Shown here in pieces: positions 1 to 11,205 of a stretch of DNA of 64,000 bases. The notes below the pieces were generated by a model, which was given only the letters and a program-made list of their open reading frames with translations, ran no database searches and was not told the origin of the DNA. Numbering within the stretch: position 1 is the first letter of the stretch; each line of letters opens with the position of its first letter. Both the position numbers and the translations under genes were made by a program. The stretch lies in assembly GCA_014529385.2 (NCBI GenBank), contig CM043967.1, positions 134,799,182 through 134,863,181 of the forward strand, given 5' to 3'. The stretch comes from Adiantum capillus-veneris. Taxonomy: Eukaryota > Streptophyta > Polypodiopsida > Polypodiales > Pteridaceae.

Positions 1-2
1 GA

Positions 3-1028
3 AGACGATATGCAGCAATCGATAAAAAGGAATTGGAAGGATACACATACTTTGGGGGACCACTCCACCATTATTATGTCACTCCAAGCCCACTGAGACC
101 AACACCTACAACTGTCATACCAGAACCGATGGCAACTGGTAGAGAGAGGACTCATGTAACTGAATCTTTCAGTCGACCTCATTATTCTATGCCAAGCCCA
201 ATGGGAACATTACATTCTAGAGAGTCAATGGCTATGAATCGAGTTAGTGTAGTTCCATTCTCTACACATACTATGGTAGGTCCGATGTTTGCAGCAACAC
301 CATCACATTTTCCCCCTAGTAGTAGATTCGTGGCAAGGGATCCAACTAGAGCAGCCCATGAAGCCCATGACACAAGAGAAAGTTTTAGTCGAGATACAAG
401 AGCAATGAGATTGGTGGCAGACAATAGACGCATGAGACCATCTCAAGTGGCCAAGTGTATGCCGAAGAAGTATAGTGGCTCAAGAGATCCATATGCACAT
501 GTCTCACTCTTTAAGCAATTCTTAAGAGCTGAGCAGATAACAGATTTCCACACACAATACGAAGGATTTGGTATTACTTTAGAAGGGACGGAATTGACAT
601 GGTTTCAACCACTAAATGGTGGAGGTTTCCATGATATTGACCACTTGCTACGAGAGTTTGCCGAGGAATTTTCAAAAAGAGGGATCAAACACAACACGGT
701 ATCCCAAATATATGCTTTCAAACAGAAGGAGCAAGAAAAGGTGAAGGAAGCTTCGCTTCACTTCAAACAATACATAGAGAGATTTCCAGTACGGGAACGA
801 CCACAAGATGACAGACTATCTATCCTCTTTATAGAAGGGCTGAGAAATGACACTCTCAAGAAAGACTTGCACCTGAAAGCTTGTACAAGTTTTGAGCAAG
901 TGACCAGAGAAGCATTGTACTTAGTGGATAACTGTGCTGTTTATGGAGAGGTGGCAACGGATACGGATGTCGCATCCAGTAGCTCATCATCCGTAGCTAG
1001 CAAGACCACCACTAAGAGTGTGCAATAG
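3..1028 (+). pseudogene. Gypsy I gag, capsid-like domain (5'-truncated by window edge)
   Basis: The frame is open at the left edge, so the true start is outside the window. The first 130 residues are low-complexity, rich in P, S, T and M. The rest matches the retrotransposon gag (capsid-like) family: it runs from MPKKYSGS-x-DPYAH through a W-F-x-P-L motif to REFAEEFSKRG and a QDDRLSILFIEGL segment, the usual order in plant gypsy gag. This domain packages element RNA into cytoplasmic particles. The frame ends at TAG 1026-1028 after a serine-rich tail, and a frameshift leads into the next piece. The family assignment is firm. The coding state is broken. Confidence 0.82.
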
Positions 1029-1081
1029 AACAAAAATGGACTAATCATTCAGCAGAAGAGTGCTATTACGACAAGGGTTAT

Positions 1082-1798
1082 GTGAAGGAGCGTCAGTATG
1101 CACCTCCAGCTCAAATAGCACCACCTCAGGTACATCCAGTACCTCAATACCCAACAGGAAACGTACCAGGACCTATGGGGATAGAAAGGCCACGGCCGGT
1201 ATTGGGGCAACAACCACCCTTACCAGGAGTGAGACCAGTGGGTATTAGATATGCACCCACTCTAGAGAATCAGGAAGAACGAGCTTTAGTGCTTGTTTAG
1301 ACTTATTACGAAGATTTCGGTGAACCCATGGCTCCTACTGTGTATTATCCACCTGAAGAACCAAAACAATCAGAACCTTGGAGCATGATAGGAAATGTTG
1401 GACCAACAACAACCGCACATGCCTCAAATGAAGAGAGGTATAACTTGGACGCAAGAACGCTTATGTTGATAGCTCATGGGGGGTTGTCAGGCCAAAGACA
1501 AGCCTACCCACAAGGAGCAAATCAAGGGACACCAAGACCTGCATTGGGACCCTATTATAAGTGTGGAGGTGACCATTTGATGAATGTTTGTCCACACATA
1601 GAGATCATTAGAATAAATGCATATTGCACAGAGTGTGGTGTCACTCACTTCATTGAGGATTGTTCAAACAATCTTAACAAAGTGCAAAAGACGACATTGA
1701 ACATGCTAGAGTCGATTCCTACTAGCAGTGGGTCTGAAAATGAAACCAAAACACCAACACAAATTGTGACTAGAGCTCAAGCAAAGAAAACCACTTGA
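1082..1798 (+). pseudogene. Gypsy I gag, proline-rich linker and zinc knuckles
   Basis: A second piece of the same gag in another frame, with one in-frame TAG at 1298-1300. The first part is proline/glutamine-rich. Around 1558-1672 there are two zinc knuckles in a row. The first (YKCGGDHLMNVC) has lost its first cysteine to tyrosine. The second (CTECGVTHFIEDC) is a complete C-x2-C-x3-H-x4-C. Such knuckles bind RNA in the nucleocapsid part of gag. The piece ends at TGA 1796-1798. Gypsy II has a similar paired arrangement at 56.3-57.0 kb, so the layout is a family trait. Confidence 0.72.
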
Positions 1799-1986
1799 GA
1801 ACCAGAGAAGGAAAAGTTAGAGACGGAATTGGCAAGTCAAGGACGACGAAGCCATAGAAACACATGGAAAGCTAGGAAAGCCCGCATGAAGCTGAAAAAA
1901 GACAGCAAGACGCGATTCTAGCTGAGGAATTAAAACAAAAAAAAGACAGATTAGAGAAACTTGAGAGTCAAAACGGAATACGGGAA

Positions 1987-2585
1987 ATGGACTCAGAAAA
2001 GTCAAAAATAAAGAGCGTCAAAGAGACAACGAGTGTAAGCTCAGGGGGATCAGTGTTAGTCGACAAAGTACACGAACCATTGGATGCACTGATGAGAGCT
2101 TACAAAGCGAGATTAAAGAACAACCAGACACAAGAACAACGGTGGTTGACCTATCCAAACGCGGAATTGGAAAAGCAGAGACTCGAAATGTGTCAGAAAA
2201 TGATCGAGACTGCACAAGCCCTATTATACCCACCTAGAGAACCAATGAATTATGGAGCGGAAAACCTAATTTATCAAGAGTCTATCCTCTCACGGGTAGT
2301 TGAAAAGCCTAATAGTGCACAAAAGCGTGAAAAAAAGCACGGGGATGACGTATGGTGATGAACACCACCGATCAAGAAATAGAGAGTTTTCATCCTATGA
2401 TACAGAGGTCTTATGGAAGAGATGAGGATTACAATGAGTTTTGGAAACAAGTGAGAGAGGCAAACTTTGCAAACGAGCTGAGTTGTCAAGCTAATCGTAC
2501 AAATGGGGAAAAGGACGTCAGGAATCCTCCCATAGAGGAATTTGAGGCAGGATCTCAAGTGGACTTAGATCTGTATTCTTATTAG
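1987..2585 (+). pseudogene. Gypsy I region between gag and protease
   Basis: Two overlapping frames (1987-2358 and 2352-2585) of a charged, glutamine- and glutamate-rich segment, with a short frameshift where they overlap. I recognise no domain. Position, strand and composition make it the spacer between the gag zinc knuckles and the protease. The preceding 190 bases (1799-1986) are also purine-rich and code for similar charged sequence but are broken by stops. After 2585 the frame is broken up to the copia A insertion at 2820. Confidence 0.5.
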
Positions 2586-2814
2586 GGAGATGGAGGCTCT
2601 GTTAGAACAGTAGAGAGTAAACCATTCGTTGAAAACCTTACCTTCATACTTAGGAGAATATGAAGCAAAATCTTAGATTAGAGAGCTTCCCTCACGAGGA
2701 ATCTCTTCAGAAAAAGTTATAGACTCACAAGGATTGATAGAGATTTTGACAACACCAGTGACATGCACTATCACCCTAGCTGATCTTTTGAGACTACGAC
2801 CAAACATGTGGGCA

Positions 2815-2819
2815 ACTGT
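2815..2819. repeat. Left target-site duplication of copia A (ACTGT)
   Basis: ACTGT directly precedes the 5' LTR and is repeated exactly at 8359-8363 after the 3' LTR. A 5-bp duplication is what copia integrases produce. Confidence 0.92.
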
Positions 2820-3013
2820 TGTTGGGGTATAAAGCCCAATGTGGTCGCCCAGGTAAGTGGGCGGGCCGCCAGGTATGTACACATATTCTTTTGTAAAAAC
2901 CTAATAAGAACTCACTATGCTCTACACATTACAGTAGAGCGAGTTCACCATATCGTCGTGCTCTTCTCCTCGCACTCTCTCTCTCACGTCGCACTTCTGC
3001 TCGTACTCCTTCA
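2820..3013 (+). repeat. Copia A 5' LTR
   Basis: 194 bp, TGTTGGGG...CTTCA. It contains a TATAAAG string near the start and a CT-rich end. Pairs with 8167-8358. Confidence 0.93.
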
Positions 3014-3015
3014 AC

Positions 3016-3027
3016 TGGTATCAGAGC
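3016..3027 (+). other. Copia A primer-binding site (initiator-Met tRNA)
   Basis: TGGTATCAGAGC begins two bases after the LTR. It is complementary to the 3' end of plant initiator methionine tRNA, which primes minus-strand DNA synthesis. Confidence 0.93.
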
Positions 3028-4122
3028 TCAGATCGAGGCTCGGGGCAGCATTTGCAGGTAGCCAGAGTCACTTGCTCAGATTGGAGTGAAATTTGACAGG
3101 CGAATACACGGCCCCAAATCCTATGGGTACGCCCGAAGGGCTTGGTGTTCTTAAAATTTCATTCTGAGGTCATCTCGGCCACCGTTCAGCTTCGACAAAG
3201 TTCTGCACAGAACATTTTCGACTACGTGGTCTCAGTGGGTGCAGATCCGACTCTGCAAATTTGGGGTTTTTGGCCTACGACTGCAGGTGCTGAGGATATC
3301 GGCACTCCCAGAGTGTTGATTTGTGGCTGTCTACACATCGAAGGACGGCTCACAGTTCTTGGAGGCGTGTCACATACGACACGGGCACATCTACACACAG
3401 ACTATAGGCGACATCCACTAGTTCATCAAGTAGCTTGTGTTTGCTGCTTGATATTCCAGATTTCATCCTGACATTACAGGTACTTCCACATGGGATGTAT
3501 TGTCAAAGATGATGTATGTCTATTGAGGGTTTGCTGGCTGTGAGTCACGCAACAGACAACCACCGAAATGGTTACAGCATACAGTGGGAAATTTGTGGAT
3601 GTATGACTTTGTGGGAAGTCTATGTATTTTCAGATTTACTGCAGCCTTTGTTGAGGGTCGAGTGAGGTTTTATTGAGCTGGGGGATTCTCGAATGTTGAG
3701 ATCCTTTCGGTGACACAGGTCTTGGAGCGATCCCTCGAGCACCCTTAGATAGGCATCTAGGATGTATTGACTGTGAGTTAGACAGTTGGGATTGCATCTT
3801 TGCTTTACTGCCGTTGAGGCATTGTCGCAGTCTATGCTTATAGGACAGTGACAGGATAGTGCAGGACAGTGAGAGACAGTACAGGTGCAGGACAGGTTTA
3901 CCCACAGCTTACAGTGTTAGAGAGATAGTGGTTTTTTGAGCTGTTTTTGGTCTGTTTTTTAGTACACCATAGCCATTTTACAAAGGAGACTCTGCCAAAA
4001 TTTCTACAGAATCTGAAGCTTTCTTGGTTCATTTGACAGGTTGATATTGGTTCAAAGGTCAATTTACAGGGGAAACTCTGCCGAATTTTTCCTAGGAAAG
4101 TAAACTACTGTGAAACGTAGTT
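3028..4122 (+). other. Copia A untranslated leader
   Basis: About 1.1 kb between primer site and gag start with no recognisable protein. The short frames here are not conserved as proteins in copia B. The stretch about 3651-3712 contains a motif (core TTTTATTGAGCTGGGGGATT) that also occurs, reversed, in the B leader (16679-16740) and next to element E (55172-55235). Confidence 0.7.
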
Positions 4123-4395
4123 ATGGTTGGATCACAGGACACTGCTCTTTACAATATCAAGAAGCTTGATGGAACCAATTTCCCATTGTGGAAGAAGCAG
4201 ATTTGGCACGTGTTGGTACAAAAGAAGCAGATAAAACCTATAAATCTCAAGGGGATAAAACCAGAAGATATGGACGAAGATGAATGGAGCGAAATGGATG
4301 AATTGGCACTTTCTACCATTATGCTGACTTTGGCAAAAAGCGTTTACTTCAATGTAGCAGACGAGATGTCAGCTTATCAAGCATGGTTAAAATGA
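4123..4395 (+). pseudogene. Copia A gag, N-terminal part
   Basis: Starts MVGSQDTALYNIKKLDGTNF, the typical start of copia gag (LDGxNFxxWK). The start is supported by copia B, which begins MAGSQDT at the equivalent place. The piece ends at a stop just after AYQAW, where A has lost a base relative to B (B reads on as LKLSDLYEKQ). The frameshift is near 4390 and the rest of gag continues in the next frame. Confidence 0.85.
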
Positions 4396-6596
4396 GTGAT
4401 CTTTATGAGAAGCAGAGTGCAGCTTCACAGGTATACTGGCTTAAGAAGCTTGTTGACTTGAAGATGAAAGAAGGGACACCTATGTCCAATCATCCGAATG
4501 AATTCAACACAATCTATAGTCAGTTGTCAGCTCAAGGTGTCAAGTTTGATGAACCTGTTAGAGCTATGTTCCTGTTGATCACATTGCCGGAAAGTTGGGA
4601 CACTTTTCGCACAGCTTTGAGTAATTCTGCACCTCCAGATGGTTTGAACATAGCAGGTGTAGAAGGAAGTCTGCTTACTGAAGAAACCAATAGAAAGACA
4701 ACAGACAAAGGCAAAGGAACAGTCTTAGTTGTCAGGGGAAGGACCAAAGAAAAGTACAAAGGTGGAAAGAGGAATCAGTCTCGTAGCAAGTCCCGTAGTG
4801 CTAAAGGCAAGAGTGACATAGAATGCTACCATTGTGGCAAGACGGGTCACATGAAAAGAGACTGTAGAGAATGGAAAGCAGAAAAAGGTAAAGAGAAAGC
4901 TGAAGACCATGGTGAGAAGAACAAGTCCTCAGTGAAGATTCAAGAAATAAATGTGACAAACACTGTTGCAGAGGATGACAGTCTAGTGTTAGGAGACATC
5001 TGCTTTTTGAAGAATACAATGGACTCAGCTCTTCTTACAACATCTGATGGAAATGCACTGATTGACTGGATTATAGACTCAGGGGCATCACTTCATGTGT
5101 TTCCAAACAAGGAGTGGTTTACCTCTTATGTGACCACTAAAGATCATGTTCGGCTAAGCAATGGGCAGACATGTGAGATCTTAGGTGTTGGAGATGTTCA
5201 ATTGAAGTTTCAGAATGGCTCTTCTTTCATGCTGAAGAATATGAGACATGTTCCCGCAATTACAAAGAGCTTGATCAGCACAGGTTTACTTGATGATGCT
5301 GGCTACGTCACCACTTTTGGACAGAAGGGTTCTATGACAGTAGCACATGGAGTAAAGTCTGGAGGACTTTACATGATTTATGTATCAAATGTCTCTAAAA
5401 ATGTAATCAATGTAACCGAGCAGCCGAACGTTTCTTTTTGGCATATCCGGTTAGGACATATGTCCAAGAAGGGAATGGAAATCTTGTCTCGTTCTGGTTA
5501 TTTTCCTGGCTTTTCATTTAATGATTTTGAATTTTGTGAACATTGTCTGTATGGTAAGCAAACACAGCAGCCACGTAAGCATAGAAGCACTAGAAGAGAT
5601 ACACAGTTGGCACTTGTTCATAGTGATTTGTGTGGACCTATGCCTAACCTATCTCTAGGGGGAGCTTCTTACTTTATGACATTTATAGATGATTACTCGA
5701 GGAAAGTATGGGTTTACTTTCTCAAGCACAAGGATGAAGCATTTAGTGTTTTCAAAACGTTTGTGACACTTGTGGAGAATCAGAGTGGCAAGAAGCTTAA
5801 ATGCTTACGCACTGACAATGGTGGAGACTATGTTTCAAAGGCCTTTCAGGACTTTTGTGAGTCAAAAGGTATAAAACGTGAACTTACTGCTCCTTACAAT
5901 CCTCCTCAAAATGGTGTTGCTGAGAGGATGAATAGGACCATACAAGAGAAGGTCAAAAGAATGTTGTCTAATGCAGAGCTGCCAAATGGGTTTTGGGCTG
6001 AAGCTGTATCAACAGCTGTTCATCTTATAAATAGATCTCCTAGCAAGGTTTTGCAGAAGGATTTAGTGGCAGAGATGGTATGGTCAGGCAAGGTGCCCTC
6101 ACACAAGCATCTCAGAGTCTTTGGCTGTGAGGCATATACTCACGTTGCAAAGGAATTTAGGAACAAACTTGAGCCAAAGAGTAGAAAGTGCATCTTTCTA
6201 GGCTATGGTAATTCTGGTGAGATGGGGTACAGACTTTGGGATCCCGAATCCAGAAAGGTTATCCGCAGCAATGATGTTCACTTTAATGAAGCCAAATATC
6301 ATTCTAAACCAGAGAGGGTTGAGGAGATTAGAAGAGTTGTCTTCCAAGAAGATGGACCTGCACGTGCAAGACAAAATGTCAGGGCTAAAGAGGATCAAGG
6401 ACAGGATAGAGTGGAACCACAGGTTGTGGCTGAGCCTGAGCCACCTATTGTGCGTAGATCTGGACGTGTCACGCCACCTCCTGATAGGTTTGTTCCATCT
6501 ATGAACTATGTCATGTTGACTGATTGCAATGAGCCTTCATGTTACAAGGAAGCAGTGCAAATGAAGGACTCCGGGAATTGGAAATTGGCCATGTAG
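4383..6596 (+). pseudogene. Copia A gag C-terminus, protease, integrase and start of RT
   Basis: A 737-residue open stretch. It holds the rest of gag (UBN2-type), a zinc knuckle CYHCGKTGHMKRDC, the protease site IIDSGASLH, the integrase zinc-binding H-H-C-C segment (RLGHMSKKG to CEHCLYGKQ), and the integrase core with D in VHSDLCGPM, D in RTDNGGDY and E in NGVAERMN. The linker leading to RT follows (RRSGRVTPPPDRF). It ends at TAG 6594-6596, where copia B has CAG, so this is a nonsense mutation in an otherwise intact frame, and the next piece continues in the same frame. Confidence 0.92.
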
Positions 6597-6602
6597 TCAG
6601 AG

Positions 6603-8079
6603 ATGACAGCTCTGCATAAAAACAAGACATGGAAGCTAGTTAAATTACCACAAGGCAAAAAGGCTCTACCTTGTAAATGGGTTTACAGGTACAAGATCAC
6701 CGCTCATGATAGTCAGCCAAAGTACAAAGCAAGGCTTGTTACCAAGGGCTTTAGGCAAGAACAAGGCATTGACTTTGATGAAGTCCTCTCTCCGGTGGTC
6801 AAGATGACTACATTTCTTTCTTGCATTGGTTGCCATATTAGATTTGGTGCTGCACCAAATGGATGTCAAGACAGCATTCTTGCATGGTGATTTAGATGTG
6901 GAAATTTACATGCAACAGCCAGAAGGGTTTTGTTTAGAAAGGCAAGGAAGATTGGGTATGTTAGTTGTTAAAGAGCCTTTATGGCTTAAAACAATCACCG
7001 AGGGCATGGTACCATAAATTCCACAAGTTTATGCTTTCTCAAGGCTACAAACGTAGTGAGTTCGATCACTGTCTATAAACAAAGAAGGCTAAGGATGGTA
7101 GTTGGCTGATCCTTATTTTGTATGTGGATGACATGTTGATTGCTGGCAAGCACTTGGAAGAAATTTCATCTTTGAAGTCAAAGATGGCAAAATCTTTTGA
7201 CATGAAAGAGATGGGTGCGGCAAGTCATATACTTGGTATGCGCATTGAGAGAGAGAGATCAAAGAAGTTGATTTGGTTATCTGAAACAGAATATATTGAC
7301 AAGGTTTTGCAACATTTCAATATGGAGAAGGGAAAGGCATTGAGTGTTCCATTGCCACCATATGTGAAACTTAGCAAACATGATTGACCTGTGTCTGAGG
7401 AAGAACAGGCTGAAATGGATAAGATTACATATGTGTCTGCAGTGGGTAGTTTGATGTATGCAATGATTGCTACTCCCCTAGACATTGCATTTGCAGTGGG
7501 AGTAGTAAGTCGATACATGTCAAACCCAGGCAAGAAACATTGGGAGGCAGTGAAAGGAATATTGAGATACCTGAAAGCTACAAAGAGTATGCGTATATGC
7601 TATGGGAGTCAGGAGCTAAGTTTAAAGGGTTTTACAGACTCAGATTATGCAGGTGACTTAGACAACCGAAGGTCTACGTCAGGGTATGTCTTTACATTGG
7701 CTCGTGGAGCAGTATCATGGCGTTCTAGATTACAAGATTGTGTTACTCATTCACTGCAGAGGCTGAATATGTTGCAGCATCGAAGGCATGCAAAGAATCA
7801 ATTTGGCTTAATCGACTAGTAACAGATTTGGGAATCAAAGAAGAGATGCCTGTGTTATATTGTGATAGTCAAAGTGCTATACAATTGGCTTGCAATCCAG
7901 TTTATCACTCGAAGACAAAGTATGTGGATGTGAAGTATCATTTCATCAAGGAAATGCTCGAGGATAAGCAACTTCAGCTTGTCAAAGTTCACACCACAGA
8001 AAATCCTGTTGATCTACTTACAAAAGGACTTCCCTCAGAGAGCTTTGCGCATTTTCGCAAGCAGTTAGGTGTAGGGTAG
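6603..8079 (+). pseudogene. Copia A reverse transcriptase and RNase H
   Basis: Copia RT begins with WKLVKLPQGKKALPCKWVYR and YKARLVTKGFRQEQGIDF. The catalytic motif YVDDMLIAG is present at about 7118-7145. RNase H follows (GFTDSDYAGDLDNRRSTSGY, then EAEYVAASKACKE and YCDSQSAIQLA) and ends LRKQLGVG-like at 8079. The frame is interrupted near 6810, 6935, 7070 and 7740 and by a stop at 7385-7387, so no enzyme can be made. Copia B supplies the uninterrupted frame for comparison. Confidence 0.9.
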
Positions 8080-8155
8080 TACATCACTTCTCTACATCTC
8101 TTGTATATTAGCTTGTATAGTAGCTTCTCACACTTAAAGTACCACATTGGACTTT

Positions 8156-8166
8156 AAGTGGGAGGT
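8156..8166 (+). other. Copia A polypurine tract
   Basis: AAGTGGGAGGT sits directly against the 3' LTR. It is the plus-strand primer site and is found reversed in copia B at 12216-12226. Confidence 0.88.
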
Positions 8167-8358
8167 TGTTGGGGTTTAATGCCCAATGTGGTCGCCCAGG
8201 TAAGTGGGCGGGCCGCCAGGTATGTACACATATTCTTTTGTAAAAACCTAATAAGAACTCAGTATGCTCTACACATTAGAGTAGAGCGAGTTCACCATAT
8301 CGTAGTGCTCTTCTCCTCGCACTCTCTCTCGCGTCGCACTTCCGCTCGTACTCCTTCA
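8167..8358 (+). repeat. Copia A 3' LTR
   Basis: 192 bp, TGTTGGGG...CTTCA, a near copy of 2820-3013. An apparent frame continues from it into Gypsy I sequence (to 8532). That is a chance fusion. Confidence 0.93.
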
Positions 8359-8363
8359 ACTGT
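8359..8363. repeat. Right target-site duplication of copia A (ACTGT)
   Basis: Matches 2815-2819 exactly. Gypsy I coding sequence resumes directly after it. Confidence 0.92.
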
Positions 8364-9039
8364 AGGAAAATGTTTGGAGAAATTTGGGATAAAAGACCCA
8401 ACAGCAAAACTGCAAGAGGGTATACGAGAGCTGAGTACACCACAAAAAAACTCTAAGCATGTACCTTTGAACAAGGTCGGAGAGTATATCGAAGGCGAAG
8501 AGGGGAATACAACCTTACCAGTTGAATTCTAGGGAGTTAACACGATGGCAATACTTGACAGCGGGGCTGGAGTAGCCTTTGCTACGAAAGAAATCTGGAA
8601 AAAATGGGAAAAACCAGCAACGATAAGAAAAACGAGGTTGAAACTCCAACTAGCGGACGGGCATATGGAGAGACCTTTGGAACTATTAGAGAAATTTGTA
8701 GTGACTTCTTGCGGAATTGAATACGAACATACTTTTGCTATTGTTGACTTTGTCAAGGAGAATAACTATGATATTATACTTGGAAGACCATTCATGAGAC
8801 AGTTGAAAATGCTCCAGGATTGGGGTTACGACCACATATACTTGAGACATATGGAAACCACTACTCGTGTGAACCTAAAATACCATAGCTACAAGGATGT
8901 GAACCGAACGCCAGTTGAAGAGTTTGATTCAGCTACTTTGGCAGGATCAGACTTTCCAACTTGGTTAGGCAAACCCAAAGAGCTATGGATGTGTGGAGCT
9001 TCGAACTATGGAATTCTAAAGGCGAAGAATGTGTTTTAG
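8364..9039 (+). pseudogene. Gypsy I protease (retropepsin) region
   Basis: The first 170 bases (to TAG 8530-8532) are a charged spacer. From 8545 the frame contains an aspartic protease: the catalytic triad in MAILDSGAGVAF, the hydrophobic strand FAIVDFVKENNYDIILGRPF and the usual C-terminal helix with the ILGRPF motif. Retropepsins cut the polyprotein into its mature parts. The frame shifts at about 9000 into the next piece. The domain itself is intact in sequence. Confidence 0.85.
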
Positions 9040-10322
9040 AAAGGGCAATTGAAGACGAAAATTATATAGGTGAACCCTTTCCAGAGAATGCACTTGAACC
9101 ATTAATATGGATACACATTCTAGCAACCCTAGATGTTTGTGCAATTGAAGATGGTCCAACAACTAAGTTCTGTGATAAAGATGGATATGATGTGGTTCTG
9201 TACTTCATGATGAGAGCTGTGCTCGAAGAGGGGACTGGAAAGATTGATACACGACAAAACAGAGATGAAGAAGAGATGTTTCATGACATTCCCGATCATC
9301 CAAACTGGGGAAATGAAGGTGACAACGAGTCCACAGACAACTCAAGCGAAAACGAGGAAACCATAAAGGATGTCAAATTCTACGACTTCCCTAATCAGAC
9401 TAAAAAATGCCAGAAACGCTACAGAGAAATGAGAAAAACGAAAGGAGTTAGAAACACTCCGATGCCTAGGATAAGAGGGAAAAACCAATTCCTAATGCTA
9501 GTAAAGGCGGAAGATTGTGCCAAGGATAAGATTTCCGGAAGAATGAGAGGAAATGTGGAGACGAGCTCACGGAAAGACAAACGAAGCTCAAGAAATCGAG
9601 TTCAACCTGGCGGAACGAAAACCAAAACAAATAAAGCGGAAAAGAACATTAGAAACAAGGAAAACAAAGAGTCCAAATTAGAACGCCGAAACAAGTACAG
9701 AGAGTTAAAGAAAACTCTGAAAGAAGTTTGGACGACTGAAATCGAGAGTGGTGAGGACGCAATTGCCAATGTCAAAGGAAACATGGATGTTCCCTCTCAC
9801 TACAAGAAATTTACGATAGAGGATAGGAAGGTGATATTAACCCAGTCTATCAGAGAAAAAAAGGAGAACGAATCCTACGATGGACCGGAAGATGCTAAAA
9901 AGGTTGATTTAGCAGCTCCAGGAGAGAAACCTAGACCGGTGTACATAGCTACAGATTTGTCTCCGGAAGAAGAAGAGAGACTTTTGAGTCTTCTCAAAGA
10001 ATACAGGGATGTGTTTGCATGGTCGTACAAGGATTTGAAAGGAGTTGATCCATCAATATGCCACCATACAATTCCTTTGAAACAAGATGCTAAGTCTAGC
10101 AGACAGAGACCGTACACATATAATGACACGTTTGCTAAGCAAATCAAAGAGGAAATAGACAAGCTAATGGAATCTGAATTCATATATAAGATTGAACACA
10201 CGGACTGGGTATCTCCGATTGTGGCAGTGCCTAAGAAAAACGGGAAACTTCGAGTGTGTGTCAATCTAAAGAAAGTAAATGCTGCGACAACTGAGGGACA
10301 ATTATCCCTTGCCGATAACTGA
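8961..10322 (+). pseudogene. Gypsy I protease-RT spacer and N-terminal reverse transcriptase
   Basis: A 453-residue frame. The first 300 residues are a very acidic then very basic linker with no known domain. From about 9940 the RT begins: DLSPEEEERLLSLLKEYRD, FAWSYKDLKGVDP, then HTIPLK, WVSPIVAVPKKNGKLRVCV and NLKKVNAAT. These are the fingers of plant gypsy RT. The frame is lost by a shift at about 10285, and the RT continues in the overlapping frame. Confidence 0.87.
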
Positions 10323-11202
10323 TCATGTTTTAGAACGTGTATTGGGGAAAAGAGCATATTCCTTTCTAGATGGATTTTCAGGATATAATCAGCTTGCCAT
10401 TGCGCCAAAGGATCAACACAAAACAGCTTTTGCAACGGAGTGGGGATTTTATGTGTATCGAGTTATGCCGTTTGGTTTAACTAATGCTCCCGCAATATTC
10501 CATAGGCTGATGACTCATGTCTTCAAAGAGTACTTGAGGATGTTTCTAGAAATATACATGGATGATTTGTGTGTACACTCTCTTCTGAGAGATGAGCATC
10601 TAGAACACCTAAGAATGGTATTCGAGAAATGTAGGACATATCGCATTTGTCTTAATCCTGAGAAGTGTGTGTTTATGGTTCGACAAGGCAGAATTCTGGG
10701 ACATATTGTCTCACATAACGGATTATCCATGGATATGGAAAAGATAAAAGTAATAGTAGATATACCTAGACCAACCAACGCGAAGCAAGTGCAGAGCTTT
10801 ATGGGCCATTGTGGATATTATAGACGATTCATTTATATGTACGCTATAATAGACCAACCACTTTACAGGCTAATAGTGAATTACAAATGGATAGAGGAGT
10901 GTGAGGAATCCTTCAAGAAACTGAAAGAGGCACTCATCACGGCTCCAGTCTTGAAATCACCAGATTGGGAGAAGATATTCCATGTGCATATAGATGCTTC
11001 CGCATATGCAATAGGATGCATCCTGGCTCAGCCAGAAGAAGGAAACATGGATTTTCCAATCTGTTATGCTAGTCGACAGCTCAACAATCCTGAGAAGAAT
11101 TACACAACAACGGAGCGAGAGGGATTAGGAATGATTTATGTTGTGAAGAAATTTCGGCATTACCTTCTAGCCAATAAATTTGTGTTTTTCACAAATCATT
11201 AA
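10279..11202 (+). pseudogene. Gypsy I reverse transcriptase palm/thumb and RNase H
   Basis: Continues the RT: DNYPLPITDHVL, FLDGFSGYNQ, AFATEWGFYVYRVMPFGLTNA, the catalytic IYMDDLCVHS (YMDD), the thumb, and then RNase H (HVHIDASAYAIGCILAQ, YASRQLNNPEKNYTTTERE). It ends at TAA 11200-11202 within FFTNH, where family members usually have a D-H-x-A-L motif; the frame carries on afterwards with ALLYLVNKP. It copies RNA into DNA and removes the RNA strand. One nonsense codon separates it from the next piece. Confidence 0.92.
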
Positions 11203-11205
11203 GCC

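Larger units (their letters stand above)
2820..8358 (+). mobile_element. Copia A: full-length but broken Ty1/copia element
   Basis: A 5.5-kb element bounded by 194- and 192-bp LTRs starting TGTTGGGG and ending CTTCA, with an initiator-Met tRNA primer site, a 1.1-kb leader, gag-protease-integrase-RT-RNase H in copia order, and a polypurine tract. It sits in Gypsy I between gag and protease. By eye the LTRs differ at about seven bases plus a 2-bp indel, so it is older than copia C. It belongs to the same family as copia B, which lies 3.7 kb downstream in opposite orientation. Confidence 0.95.

Noticed and set aside
3142-3471. Possible leader protein in copia A (109 codons)
   Set aside because: The matching frame in copia B differs in start and end and no domain is recognised; treated as untranslated leader.
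8158-8532. Frame running from copia A into Gypsy I as a fused gene
   Set aside because: It crosses the 3' LTR and TSD by chance; the two halves belong to different elements.
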